This document shows, piece by piece, positions 27,105 to 36,873 of a DNA stretch of 64,000 nucleotides. A program made the translations under genes and the position numbers. Each line of letters starts with the position of its first letter. The stretch's first letter is position 1. The stretch lies in NCBI GenBank assembly GCA_902812445.1, contig CADDZF010000001.1, positions 22,838 to 86,837 on the forward strand. The letters run 5' to 3'. Under the pieces are notes generated by a model. The model had not been told where the DNA came from. It saw only the letters and a program-made list of their open reading frames with translations, and did no database searches. The DNA comes from Methylococcaceae bacterium (GTDB lineage: Bacteria > Pseudomonadota > Gammaproteobacteria > Methylococcales > Methylococcaceae).

Positions 27105-29342
27105 TCAGTCGAAGCGCACGCGCACGCCGGCCCAGCCGGACAGCGGAGCGCCCGGCGCGAGGAAAGCTTCGGCGTTCCCGACGGGACTGCTGAAGGCGTT
27201 ACGGTTGATGAGACCGAAGGTCTCGTACCGCGCATCGAATACGTTGTTGGCCAGCGCGAATAGTTCGACGTGCCTGGTCAAGGCGTAACGGGTATTGAGA
27301 TTGACGACGACGTATTCATCCACTCGGGGAAACCGGTTGCTGTCATCGCCGCGCAGAAACCGGCGCGAGAAATACTGCAGATCCGCCCCCAGGAACCAGC
27401 CCGGCAAAAGCTCATAATCGGCGCCGACCTTCGCGGTCTGATCGGGAATGGCGGGAATCCGATCGCCTTTTCGTACCCGGACCGGACCGATGGCGTTTTG
27501 CAGGATGACGGCCGATCGATAGGTCGCATCGACATAGCCGTAACTGGCGTACCACGACAGCCGTCGCACGCCGCCGCGCATGCCGGCTTCGATCCCCTCG
27601 CGCCGCGTATCCCCGACGTTCTTGAAAAAGCCGCGGGTCAGCGTTCCCGGCGAGTTGATGAAGAGAATGTCGTCGGACAGATCGGTCCGATACCAGGCGA
27701 GATTCCAGTCCAGCGCTTTACCAAGTTTGCCGCGGAATCCCGTCTCGAAGGTTCGCGCGACGATGGGCTTGAGCGGTGGGTCAGCGACGAAATTGGTCGG
27801 CAGGCTGCAGGGCGCGGCGGGGTCGGCACAGGTCAGCTCTACTGGCGTGGGCACTCGAAAGCCCTCGTTGTAGCTGGCGAAAAAGCTGAGGTCCGGTAGC
27901 GACTGGTTTGGCGCCAGCGCCTTGAGCGGTTGCAGGGTGAAGCCCGCCGCCGGGTTGACCCGGCTGAAGGCATGTCTGCCGTCCAGCGATTCGGTATCGC
28001 CCTCGGGGTCCCGGCCGCTCCCATCGAGATGGATTTCCGCGCGGTTCCAGCGCCCGGCGCCGGTGATGTGCAGCCAGGGGGTCGGGGAAAAGGTATCGGT
28101 CAGATAGATCCCGTAATAACGGTTGGTCGCCGTCAGGGTCGTTTGCCGCGACGCGGCACCCTCCGGTTCAACGCCGCGGCTCGCGGTGAGTTCGGCGTCC
28201 TGCCGGGTTTGCTTGAAATCGGTGTCGCCAAAGTCGTAGCTGGCGCCTAGAATAGCTTGATTCACTCGATCCAGCAGCGTTCCCAGATAGCTGACCTGTA
28301 ACGAGCCGCCGACGCCGTCCTGCCGGGTCAGGGTCTGGTTGACGGTGGGCTCGGCTTCAAATTCATCCGTTTCCTCTTGCTCCACTTCCACGTCGCCGGC
28401 ATAGACGCCGAGGACATTGCGGCGGAAGTAGGCATTTCCCGACAATACCCAATCGTCGGTCACCAGGTGACTCAGGGCGAGATTGACGAAATGCAGGCGC
28501 GGAAGGGTGACTTCGGGATGGGCGTAAACGCCGTTACGTTCTAGGGCCAGGAGGCTCGCGGGTGCTACACCGTTGCCGGTCAGCTTGTTCTCGGCGTAGG
28601 TGTAGCTGAGATCGATGTCGCTGCGCTCATCTTCCCAGCCGAGCTTGACGAAGCCCTGTTTGACGCTGGAATGGGAAAAGTCGCGGAAGCCGTCTTCCTC
28701 GAACAGGTTGCCCGCGAAAAACCAGTCGAAGCCGCCGCGGGAACCCCCGTGTTCCGCTTCGATGGCCTTGCGCTCAAACGATCCCGCGTAAGCCTGGCCG
28801 CGCCAGCCAGCGTGACTGCGGCCGCTCTTGGTGCGCACCAACAGCGCGCCGCCGAGCGTGTTGAGGCCGAACAGGGGGTTCGAGCCGGGAATGAGCTCGA
28901 CGTTGGCGATGGCGACGCGCGGAATCAGGTCCCAGTTGACCATATCTCCGAAGGGCTCGTTGACTCGCACGCTATCCTGATAGACCGATAGCCCGATCGG
29001 CGTACCGAGGATGGGGGAGGCGGTGAACCCGCGGTAATTAAGGTCGAGCTGAAAGGGATTGGCCAGCACTTCATTGCCGCTCACGCTGGGAAGATTGCGT
29101 TTCATGAAGTCGCTCAGGTCGAGCGCTTCGTGCCTGTAAATATCGTCTCCGCGAGCGGTCTGGACGTTGCTGGAAGCTTTTTCCAGCGGCAGGCGGGAAC
29201 TCGGGAGCGGGCTCGTATCGATCACCGTTGTGGCGGGCAGCTCCATGTCGGTGAATGGGCTGACCGAACGCTGGCCGTCGTCTGCGAAGAGGAATGGCGG
29301 AGCGGTCGCGAACAGCAGGGCGAGCGACGATATGGACTTCAT
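27105..29342 (-). CDS. TonB-dependent outer-membrane receptor
   Basis: The 745-residue protein has a signal peptide (MKSISSLALLFATAPPFLFA), a plug domain (RGDDIYRHEALDLSDFMKRNLPSV through the NPLFGLNTLGGALLVRTKSG segment) and a beta barrel ending in a C-terminal strand WAGVRVRFD. The substrate is not evident; the plug resembles those of general siderophore/organic-ligand receptors. It starts 48 bases after the stop of the intact phosphoesterase and is followed within 60 bases by the phosphoesterase pseudogene, so all three look like one transcription unit. A link between ligand uptake and phosphate-ester hydrolysis is inference. Confidence 0.9.
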   Translation of the reverse strand: MKSISSLALLFATAPPFLFADDGQRSVSPFTDMELPATTVIDTSPLPSSRLPLEKASSNVQTARGDDIYRHEALDLSDFMKRNLPSVSGNEVLANPFQLDLNYRGFTASPILGTPIGLSVYQDSVRVNEPFGDMVNWDLIPRVAIANVELIPGSNPLFGLNTLGGALLVRTKSGRSHAGWRGQAYAGSFERKAIEAEHGGSRGGFDWFFAGNLFEEDGFRDFSHSSVKQGFVKLGWEDERSDIDLSYTYAENKLTGNGVAPASLLALERNGVYAHPEVTLPRLHFVNLALSHLVTDDWVLSGNAYFRRNVLGVYAGDVEVEQEETDEFEAEPTVNQTLTRQDGVGGSLQVSYLGTLLDRVNQAILGASYDFGDTDFKQTRQDAELTASRGVEPEGAASRQTTLTATNRYYGIYLTDTFSPTPWLHITGAGRWNRAEIHLDGSGRDPEGDTESLDGRHAFSRVNPAAGFTLQPLKALAPNQSLPDLSFFASYNEGFRVPTPVELTCADPAAPCSLPTNFVADPPLKPIVARTFETGFRGKLGKALDWNLAWYRTDLSDDILFINSPGTLTRGFFKNVGDTRREGIEAGMRGGVRRLSWYASYGYVDATYRSAVILQNAIGPVRVRKGDRIPAIPDQTAKVGADYELLPGWFLGADLQYFSRRFLRGDDSNRFPRVDEYVVVNLNTRYALTRHVELFALANNVFDARYETFGLINRNAFSSPVGNAEAFLAPGAPLSGWAGVRVRFD

Positions 29343-29390
29343 CGGCGACCGGCGACGATTCGAGCAGGCCGGAAGGCGATCGCTGCGGTT

Positions 29391-32360
29391 TTATTGCCTG
29401 CGATCTTTGCGCGGCAGACCTTCCGACTTCATGATGGCATGCCGCAGCCTGACCTCGTCCGCATCGGGCCGGCTGAAGTCGATGGTCTTGCTGAGCGCCG
29501 TCCAGACGGGATTGGCCTTTTCGGCATAGCTGATCGGCGCAAAGCGATACGGCTCGAAGTCCGGCTGATCGGTAAACAGCTCGCGCAGGTCCGTCGCGGC
29601 GGCATCGTACTGGTTCAACGGCGGCAAGCCCAAAATCAGGTTGATCGTCTTGAACACGCTCGCCAGACTGGCGTGAGTCTTGTCCACGTACTGCTTCCTG
29701 GCCCATGGACTGATCACGATGAGAAGCGAGCGGTGGCCGTCCACGTGGTCAAAGCCGTTCTGGGTATCGTCTTCCACCACGAAAATGACCGTGTCTTTCC
29801 AGCATGGACTGTTGGAAATGAGCTCCACCGTCAGGCCAAGAGCCGCATCGTTATCCTGAACGAAGCGCTTGAACGACCATTCCGGACCGTTGGGGTTGAT
29901 ATCCGCACTGCCGCCGCCGTGATCGTTGGGATAGTAAAGATCAACGAAATCGGGCAGCCGGCACTCGCCTTTGGCGCGATCAACATAGTGCGCTTCGAAC
30001 ACCTGCCTGAAGCGGCTGAAGCGGCTGAAACGACCCGGATCGTCCGGCAGCGGCGCATCGGGAATATGGGTGTTGTAGGTGGGGTACAAGTGATCGCTGT
30101 TGTCGCGCAACACTTTTTCCATCGGCACGTTGGTATGCTCGCGAGCGCCCGTCGGATCGGCGCCGAACGGCTCGTCGATGACGGCGAATTCATAGCCGTT
30201 GCCGAAATTGACGAAGCGCTTGCCGTTGCGCTGCAGGTGCAGATAGATGCCGCCGTGCTGGTTGTAGTCATTGGGCTCCGGCGAACTGTTGGCGTCGGTG
30301 AAACCGATGCGGCCGGGGTAGTTCTTGATGATCTCCGGATCGTCACCGGAATCCCGCCGCTGGCCGCCATAAGAGGCCGGCCAGTGGGTTTCCTCGAATT
30401 CGCTCGTGTACTGGCCGGTCAGCCAGCGATGGCCGTCGGAAGATACCGAAGGCTCGAGGAAAAAATTATCGCTGAACGCAAATCGCAGGGCCAGTTCGTG
30501 GTGATTCGGGCTGGCATCGTAACCCAGCGAATAGCGCGGCTCGCCGTTGACGGCTTGGCCGCTGCGGGTGCGGGTGATGTCGCCGAGGAGCAGGTCGTGC
30601 GTTGCGTTTTCCTTGTTCAGAAAAATGACGTGCCTGATCTTCGGGCTCGCCCTGCCCGGTCGGTTCGGAATCGGATCATCGCCCTGTGGCGCCCCATCCG
30701 CTGCTACGAAACCGTTATTGGCATAGACGCGCTCGCTATAGGCCGCCAACTGATCGGCGTCCGGAAGCGGGATGATGTTCACGGTTCCGAGCACGCTGTG
30801 CTTGGGCGAGCCAAGATTGTCCGGCGGCGAATCGTTATTGGGCCCCGCGCCGCGGCCGCGCGCGTTGGCGACGTACAGGGTTTTGCCATCGGCGCTGACT
30901 TGAACGCTGCTCGGCCACCAGCCGACCGGGATATGGCCGATCAGGCGGCCTGACTTGTTGCCCAACTTGACCACGCCGATGGCATTGACGCCCGCTTCGG
31001 CGACGTATAGATAGTTCGTATCCGGACTCATGGCCAGAGCGACCGGCTGCACGCCTTTCAGCTTGCGATCGCGACCCTTGAGCGGCGAGAGTTTAATCCG
31101 GCTGATTTCCTCGTAGGTAGCGGGATGCAGCACCGAGAGGCTATCGTTATTGCCGTTCGCCACATAAATGGCATCCGGACCGATAACCACCGCGTTCGGG
31201 TGGCTGCCGCTGTAGGTCTCGATGCCCGATTCCCGCTGCCCCACCAAAGGCCCGGTCTTAACGGTCCGTTTCAGTTCAGGACGACCGGGGTTGCCGACGT
31301 CCAGCACGTAGACGGACGAGGCTTCTGGGGCATTCGGGCTGCCCAGTCCCGGCAGCTTGTACTCGATTTCGCGATCGACATAGCCGCAGCGAATGCCCGC
31401 CTCATCGCGTAGGTCCGAAGGCAGCGTGCGCGGATCGACCGGCTTGATCTTGAGGGTTTTGTCCGCGCCGGTCTCGTCCGGGTAGCCGGCGCCGGGATAG
31501 CACAGAGGATAATCTACGTTCGCATCGCCGACCGCATTGTCCGGCCGTAGGTGAGCGTACTGGAATACGCCCACGTGAGTGACGAAAAGCGTCCGGTTGT
31601 CCTGGGACAGCGATATGCCGAAAGGGTAACGCCCGACTTTGGCGCTTCCGGCCACGGCCTGGAAGTTGTCCGGCTCGACCAGGCGGCTCTTGGCATCGGT
31701 GCCGGTCTTGATTTGCCGAGTATCGACGACGAACACCCGAAAGCTTCCCTGATCGACCGCATAAAGGTAATTTCCATCCCGGCTCATTGCCATATTGCCT
31801 GGAAAGGCGCCTTTGAAACGGTTCTTCGGATTTTCCACGACGTCCAAAGGGCGGTCGAGCGGATGAGCCGGGCCGTTCAGATTGACCGAGCCGACGATTT
31901 TTCCGCTCGCCGCGTCCCCGAGCCAGATATTGCCGTTTTCCCCGCCCGACAGATAAAAGCGACTGCTGTCCGCTGAGAATACGACGCCCATAAAACTGGC
32001 GCTGACGTTCACCCGGTTGATTTTCGGCGTTTGTGCGTCCAGTTCGCTAATCAGCGTGGTCGAGAAGCGCGAGGCGCCGCTGTTGATGGTGGCGAGCGTG
32101 CGGCCATCGGGGGATAGCGCCAGGCCGAAGGGCTTGGGCGCATCGACGTTGATCTCTTTTCCCGCCGGTGTGATCAGGCGGCCGCTGGGCAGCACCGCTG
32201 CAGGCTGACCGCTAATGACGGTTTCCCGGGTCGCGGGCAACTGTCCGGCGGGCGCTGAATATTCGACAAAATTGCCGGCTGCTGAATGTTCTGCCGCGAT
32301 CAGCAGACCACAGAGCAGTAACAACACTTTGCTTTGTCTAAACCGAACTCGGCTGGCCAT
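29391..32360 (-). CDS. YncE beta-propeller/alkaline-phosphatase-like phosphoesterase
   Basis: From ATG 32360 (GAGGG upstream, signal peptide VLLLLCGLLIAAEHSAA) the product is 989 residues, secreted. A seven-bladed-type propeller (repeated SPDGRTLA, SADSSRFYLSGG, SQDNRTLFVTH, SPDTNYLYVAEAG, SADGKTLYVANARGRG) occupies about residues 30-600. The phosphoesterase domain follows: KENATHDLLLGD with the likely nucleophile threonine, SPNHHELALRF, YPNDHGGGSADINPNG and the metal motif EDDTQNGFDHVDGHRS. It is the intact counterpart of the pseudogene at 25.3-27.0 kb. A TTGACA on the minus strand at 32488-32483 may be its -35. Substrate unknown. Confidence 0.88.
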   Translation of the reverse strand: MASRVRFRQSKVLLLLCGLLIAAEHSAAGNFVEYSAPAGQLPATRETVISGQPAAVLPSGRLITPAGKEINVDAPKPFGLALSPDGRTLATINSGASRFSTTLISELDAQTPKINRVNVSASFMGVVFSADSSRFYLSGGENGNIWLGDAASGKIVGSVNLNGPAHPLDRPLDVVENPKNRFKGAFPGNMAMSRDGNYLYAVDQGSFRVFVVDTRQIKTGTDAKSRLVEPDNFQAVAGSAKVGRYPFGISLSQDNRTLFVTHVGVFQYAHLRPDNAVGDANVDYPLCYPGAGYPDETGADKTLKIKPVDPRTLPSDLRDEAGIRCGYVDREIEYKLPGLGSPNAPEASSVYVLDVGNPGRPELKRTVKTGPLVGQRESGIETYSGSHPNAVVIGPDAIYVANGNNDSLSVLHPATYEEISRIKLSPLKGRDRKLKGVQPVALAMSPDTNYLYVAEAGVNAIGVVKLGNKSGRLIGHIPVGWWPSSVQVSADGKTLYVANARGRGAGPNNDSPPDNLGSPKHSVLGTVNIIPLPDADQLAAYSERVYANNGFVAADGAPQGDDPIPNRPGRASPKIRHVIFLNKENATHDLLLGDITRTRSGQAVNGEPRYSLGYDASPNHHELALRFAFSDNFFLEPSVSSDGHRWLTGQYTSEFEETHWPASYGGQRRDSGDDPEIIKNYPGRIGFTDANSSPEPNDYNQHGGIYLHLQRNGKRFVNFGNGYEFAVIDEPFGADPTGAREHTNVPMEKVLRDNSDHLYPTYNTHIPDAPLPDDPGRFSRFSRFRQVFEAHYVDRAKGECRLPDFVDLYYPNDHGGGSADINPNGPEWSFKRFVQDNDAALGLTVELISNSPCWKDTVIFVVEDDTQNGFDHVDGHRSLLIVISPWARKQYVDKTHASLASVFKTINLILGLPPLNQYDAAATDLRELFTDQPDFEPYRFAPISYAEKANPVWTALSKTIDFSRPDADEVRLRHAIMKSEGLPRKDRRQ

Positions 32361-32579
32361 TATACCCTCGCTTGCCCGGCGGGTCGCGGGCGCTTGTTGG
32401 TTTCCGTCTGATTGAGGATGATCTCGCCGGTGTTGACACAGCCTGGAGCGGCTCCCGGCGAAAGAACGGTAATCCTGCAATATGTCAAGCTGATTAAAGT
32501 CTGAGCGTGATGGCGATGGAAAACGGCGGAGAGGAGGCGTCTAGTTCACCGTCAGCCGCGATGTAGCCACAGGACCCCG

Positions 32580-33218
32580 TCACGCAAGCCCGGACTTGTG
32601 TGGATATTCGCACAAGTCCGCGATCACGCAACTGCCGCAGCGCGGCTTACGGGCAATACAGGTGTAGCGGCCGTGCAGGATCAAGAGATGATGGACGTCT
32701 TTCTTGAAGGCGTCGGGTACGTATTTTTCGAGTCCTCGTTCCACCTCGAGCACATTCCTGCCAGGTGCCAGACCGGTGCGGTTGGCGACCCGGAAGATGT
32801 GCCGGTCGACGGCGATGACGGATTGGCCAAAGGCCGTGTTGAGAATCACGCTGGCGGTCTTCCGTCCGACGCCGGGGAGGGCTTCCAGCTCTTCGCGCGT
32901 CTCGGGTACGCGCCCACCGTGCTTGTCCAGCAGAATGCGCGATAGCGCCAGGATGTGCCTGGCCTTGCTGTTGTAAAACCCGATCGTCTTGATGTATTCC
33001 TTCAATCCCTCTTCCCCCAGTGCCAAAATCGCGGCTGGCGTATTCGCCACCGGAAACAGCTTCGCCGTCGCCTTGTTGACGCCTTTGTCCGTCGACTGGG
33101 CCGACAGGATGACCGCTACCAGGAGCTCGAAGGGAGTCGCATAATGGAGCTCCGTGGCCGGATTAGGAATCGTGGCGGCCAGGCGCTCGAGGATGAGTTT
33201 GCGTTTTGCCTGATTCAT
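32580..33218 (-). CDS. nth: Endonuclease III
   Basis: The 212-residue DNA glycosylase/AP lyase removes oxidised pyrimidines. The helix-hairpin-helix (LEALPGVGRKTASVILN) carries the catalytic lysine, followed by the aspartate in VDRHIFRVANR. The 4Fe-4S site C-X6-C-X2-C-X5-C is complete near the C-terminus (CIARKPRCGSCVIADLC). Confidence 0.96.
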   Translation of the reverse strand: MNQAKRKLILERLAATIPNPATELHYATPFELLVAVILSAQSTDKGVNKATAKLFPVANTPAAILALGEEGLKEYIKTIGFYNSKARHILALSRILLDKHGGRVPETREELEALPGVGRKTASVILNTAFGQSVIAVDRHIFRVANRTGLAPGRNVLEVERGLEKYVPDAFKKDVHHLLILHGRYTCIARKPRCGSCVIADLCEYPHKSGLA

Positions 33219-33556
33219 GGGGATGCACGTACGACATACTGCTCGATACAGTTGCCGATTCTATATTGTTATTCCGGCCCGAAATACCTGGTATTTCGGG
33301 CCATCGCCCAGGCCAGTACCCGCCCGGCATTGGCTCACGCAGCTTGGCGCCGCGCTTTCGGCTCCCTGCCCTTTTATTAATTCGGCCTATTGAAGGGCCG
33401 GGTTAATAGTTGGCGGTGAAGCGGAGGCGATGAGCGCTTGAAGCATCCGCTTACATCCGTTGCCTTTATCTGGCAGAATCCGCTTATCCGGCGAAGCCGT
33501 GTTCCGCCCGCGGCGGCATATGCCGGAGCTTGAAATTAACTTTGCGGTCGATTGCT
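33219..33556. other. Intergenic region between nth and pdxJ
   Basis: These 338 bases separate divergent nth and pdxJ and hold no convincing gene. The main feature is the perfect 13-bp-arm inverted repeat at 33276-33302. The stretch 33303-33540 has no strong ribosome-binding site or promoter that I can defend. Confidence 0.6.
33276..33302. repeat. Perfect 27-base palindrome upstream of nth and pdxJ
   Basis: GGCCCGAAATACC and its exact reverse complement flank a single T (33289). As RNA it would form a 12-bp stem with a CUG loop. There is no T-tract, and the site lies between two divergent genes, so it is not an ordinary terminator. An operator, a REP-like element or a mobile-element relic are possible. 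Confidence 0.85.
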
Positions 33557-34306
33557 ATGAGAGAAACACCCCCCATCCGGCTCGGCGTCAACATAGACCA
33601 CGTAGCGACGCTCCGTCAGGCGCGGCGGACGAAATACCCGGCGCTGCTGCAGGCCGCGCTGCTGGCAGAACAAGCCGGCGCCGATGCCATCACGGCGCAC
33701 CTGCGGGAAGACCGCCGGCACATCCAGGATCGCGACATCGAGCTGCTGCGCGAGATGATTCAGACCCGTCTGAACCTCGAAATGGCGGTGACCGGCGAGA
33801 TGATTTCCATCGCTAGGCGCATCCGCCCCGCGGCGTGTTGCCTGGTTCCGGAAAAGCGGGAGGAATTGACCACCGAAGGCGGACTCAACGTGGTTGCTCA
33901 ATTCGATAAAATCAGCCGGGCCTCCAACGCACTTAGCGATGCAGACATCGAAGTCTCGCTGTGTATCGATGCCGAGCCGGCACAGGTCGATGCGGCGGCG
34001 AAAACGGGCGTACCCTTCATTGAACTGCATACCGGCCACTACGCCGATGCCGAGGATGCGACACAGACGAAACATGAACTGGAGCGCCTGCGCCGGGCGG
34101 CGGCGCAGGCGCGTGCCGCGGGGCTCGGCGTCAATGCGGGCCATGGGCTACATTATCACAATGTCGAGGCGGTCTGCCGCATAGCGGAAATTGGTGAATT
34201 AAACATCGGTCATTCGATCATCGCCACGGCCCTTTTCACCGGTCTGGAAAAGGCCGTGGCCGACATGAAAGCCATCATGCGGGCGGCGCGATCGCCAATG
34301 GATTGA
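33557..34306 (+). CDS. pdxJ: Pyridoxine 5'-phosphate synthase
   Basis: The 249-residue TIM-barrel enzyme closes the pyridine ring of vitamin B6 from 1-deoxyxylulose 5-phosphate and 3-amino-2-oxopropyl phosphate. The start at ATG 33557 ([23 protein letters not shown]) matches the family; the frame extends to a TTG at 33530. Conserved segments: [25 protein letters not shown]-like [35 protein letters not shown] and GHSIIA. Confidence 0.95.
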   Translation: MRETPPIRLGVNIDHVATLRQARRTKYPALLQAALLAEQAGADAITAHLREDRRHIQDRDIELLREMIQTRLNLEMAVTGEMISIARRIRPAACCLVPEKREELTTEGGLNVVAQFDKISRASNALSDADIEVSLCIDAEPAQVDAAAKTGVPFIELHTGHYADAEDATQTKHELERLRRAAAQARAAGLGVNAGHGLHYHNVEAVCRIAEIGELNIGHSIIATALFTGLEKAVADMKAIMRAARSPMD

Positions 34307-34419
34307 CCGGCTATAGCCGTTCTGTCATATTTGATGATCTCAGTTTGCCGGGCTGCGAGCGCCGCCGGGCTGGGATTGTCACTTGAGAGTCTTGCGCATT
34401 GACCGAGTGGGAGGCCCGT

Positions 34420-35088
34420 ATGCAGAACGCCCATAACAATAACACCAATGAGAGCGCCCATGATCTCGAGCATCGGCAGTGGTTGACAAGTCATGCGTTG
34501 GTCCGCCAGCAAAAGATCAGGACCCGGATCATGCTGAGCTTGCTGCTGTTAAGCTTGTTCCTCATGGTTTTGCTGCTTCCCGCCAAGAACCTGCTCGACA
34601 TCTACGAGATCAAGCTTGCCATGGGCCCCAACGATGACGACCGGATGCAAGGGTATAACCAGGAGGTAGAGGCTCTGCAGCACAAAATCAGCGGTCTCAT
34701 CACCGCCTCGATCGAAAGCAAGCTGCAGGTCATCGAGAACCGCATTCAGAGCGGAAAAATCTCTCTCGACGACATCAAGACCATCGAAGAGCTGAAAAAC
34801 GATTTGAGCGTTCTGGAGGCGTATACGGTGAGGCCTGCGCTAATCAAGAGGACGGAAAAGCCGGCGTCCGCCGCGCGGCCGCGCAAGGCCGTGCACCCGC
34901 AAGACGGGCTGCTGGAAGAAGTTGCGCAGCTGAAGAGTCTCTTTTACTTCGCCGTCGCTTGTTTCGGCGTCATTGTCACGGTCATCGGCGGCTACTGGCT
35001 ACAAGGCAGTTTGGGCTACAAGCGTATCGCGTCCGGCTTTGCAAAGTCACCCGCTTTGCTGGGAAGCAAAGAGCCGCCGAGCGATTAA
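34420..35088 (+). CDS. Unknown two-helix membrane protein with coiled coil
   Basis: I do not recognise a family. From ATG 34420 (GGGAGG about five bases upstream) the product is 222 residues. It has a hydrophilic, Asn/His-rich N-terminus, a membrane helix at about 36-53 (MLSLLLLSLFLMVLLL), a charged helical stretch (about 70-145, rich in E, K and I, likely coiled coil), a basic linker, and a second membrane helix at about 175-198. This gives a periplasmic or cytoplasmic hairpin loop between two helices. It lies between pdxJ and dusA on the same strand; no motif suggests an activity. Confidence 0.75.
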   Translation: MQNAHNNNTNESAHDLEHRQWLTSHALVRQQKIRTRIMLSLLLLSLFLMVLLLPAKNLLDIYEIKLAMGPNDDDRMQGYNQEVEALQHKISGLITASIESKLQVIENRIQSGKISLDDIKTIEELKNDLSVLEAYTVRPALIKRTEKPASAARPRKAVHPQDGLLEEVAQLKSLFYFAVACFGVIVTVIGGYWLQGSLGYKRIASGFAKSPALLGSKEPPSD

Positions 35089-35268
35089 CCCTTCATTGAG
35101 CGGTCGACGAGCCTTTAGCGGCACGGCATCGCCCATGCTCGGCCTGGACCCATGTTGTTCTCCAAGCCTTGGCGCAGCGCCGATGATCGCGTCCGGCAAA
35201 ATGCTCCTTCGGTCACTGGCGCGGCCTTATTCGGACCGCGCGGTTCCATCTTCGAAGCGGACTGAAAC

Positions 35269-36294
35269 GTGAACAGCCCGATTTCCGTCGCTCCGATGAT
35301 GGGCTGGACCGACCGCCATTGCCGTTACTTTATGCGGCTCATTTCTCGCCATGCCCTGCTGTATACCGAGATGATCACGGCCGGCGCCCTTCTACACGGC
35401 GATCGCGATCGTCTCTTGGGCTTTCATCCGCAGGAGAAGCCGCTGGCCATCCAGCTCGGCGGAAGCCATCCAACTGAGCTGGCGCAGTGTGCGGCGATCG
35501 CCGAACGCTATGGCTACGATGAAATCAATCTCAACGTCGGCTGCCCGAGTGACCGCGTGCAAAAGGGGCGCTATGGGGCTTGTCTCATGGCCGAGCCCAA
35601 GCTTATCGCCTCCTGCGTAGCCGCGATGATGGAAACCGTCTCGCTGCCCGTCACGGTAAAAACCCGGATCGGCATCGATCAGCGAGATCGCTACGAGGAT
35701 CTGGCGCACTTCGTCGCAACGATTGCCGCCGCCGGCTGCCGCAAGTTAGTCATTCACGCCCGGAAAGCCTGGCTACAGGGACTGTCTCCCAAGGAAAACC
35801 GGCAAATCCCGCCGCTCCGCCACGATCTGGTATGGCGGATCAAAAAAGACTTTCCGGCGTTGGAAATCGTCCTCAACGGCGGCATAGGCGATCTCGATGA
35901 GGCTGAGCGGCAACTGCACCACGTCGATGGCGTGATGATAGGCCGCGCGGCTTATCATCACCCTTACCTGTTGGCCGCGGTGGACCGCCGTTTCCACGGC
36001 GACTCGGGCCCGGTCAAACCGCGAGAACAGATCGTCGATGACATGATTCCTTATATCGAGGAAGCATTAGCCGGCAATGTGCGTCTAAACAGTATCACGC
36101 GGCACATGCTGGGTCTGTTCCATGGCGTCTCGGGCGGGCGGCGCTGGCGTCGCTATCTGAGCGAAAAAGCCGGGAAGCCGGGTGTTGCGGCCGACTTGTT
36201 GCAACGGGCGATTGATCGGCGGGATGATCGAATGCAGTCAAGCCTTGCGCGACAGGATCAGACGTCTGTGGCCGATTCGGATCGGCTGGGTTAA
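35269..36294 (+). CDS. dusA: tRNA-dihydrouridine(20/20a) synthase
   Basis: The 341-residue FMN enzyme reduces uridines 20/20a in the tRNA D-loop. It starts with GTG at 35269 (reads NSPISVAPMMGWTDRHCRYF, the DusA N-terminus). The catalytic cysteine is in NVGCPSDRV, followed by KTRIGID, VIHARKAWLQGLSPKEN and the GRAAYHHPYLL phosphate-binding end. The KGRYGACLM segment is DusA-specific. Confidence 0.95.
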   Translation: MNSPISVAPMMGWTDRHCRYFMRLISRHALLYTEMITAGALLHGDRDRLLGFHPQEKPLAIQLGGSHPTELAQCAAIAERYGYDEINLNVGCPSDRVQKGRYGACLMAEPKLIASCVAAMMETVSLPVTVKTRIGIDQRDRYEDLAHFVATIAAAGCRKLVIHARKAWLQGLSPKENRQIPPLRHDLVWRIKKDFPALEIVLNGGIGDLDEAERQLHHVDGVMIGRAAYHHPYLLAAVDRRFHGDSGPVKPREQIVDDMIPYIEEALAGNVRLNSITRHMLGLFHGVSGGRRWRRYLSEKAGKPGVAADLLQRAIDRRDDRMQSSLARQDQTSVADSDRLG

Positions 36295-36318
36295 ACCTTA
36301 TCATTTGAGTATCGAGCC

Positions 36319-36873
36319 ATGCACAGGGAAATGGAAACCTCTTATTCGCAACTGCTTCATGCCATCGGCGAAGACACTTCGCGCGAAGGTTTGGTCGATA
36401 CGCCCAAACGCGCTGCGGCGGCTTTTCGCTTTCTCAACGGCGGTTACCATCAATCCTTGGAGAGCGTGTTGAACAACGCGGTCTTCGAAGCCGATACGCA
36501 GGACATGGTCATCGTCAAGAACGTCGAGCTGTACTCGCTTTGCGAACATCACCTGTTGCCGTTCATCGGCAAATGCCACGTCGGCTACCTGCCGAAAGGC
36601 AAAGTGATCGGCCTGTCCAAAGTCGCCCGCATCGTCGAGATGTATGCGCGCCGCCTGCAGATTCAGGAGCGGCTCACCAAACAGATCGCCGATGCCATCC
36701 AGACCGCGGTCAGTCCTTCAGGCGTCGCCGTCGTCGTTGAGGCCAAGCACTTGTGCATGATGATGCGCGGCGTGGAGAAGCAAAACTCGGTGATGACGAC
36801 CTCGTCCATGCTCGGCCTGTTCCGCGACCGCATCAGCACGCGCTCCGAGTTTCTCGACCTGATCAACCGTTGA
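36319..36873 (+). CDS. folE: GTP cyclohydrolase I
   Basis: The 184-residue zinc enzyme makes dihydroneopterin triphosphate for folate. Zinc ligands are visible in [10 protein letters not shown] and in KHLCMMMRG; the active-site [15 protein letters not shown] segment is intact. It begins 25 bases after dusA and its stop overlaps the hemH start. Confidence 0.96.
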   Translation: MHREMETSYSQLLHAIGEDTSREGLVDTPKRAAAAFRFLNGGYHQSLESVLNNAVFEADTQDMVIVKNVELYSLCEHHLLPFIGKCHVGYLPKGKVIGLSKVARIVEMYARRLQIQERLTKQIADAIQTAVSPSGVAVVVEAKHLCMMMRGVEKQNSVMTTSSMLGLFRDRISTRSEFLDLINR

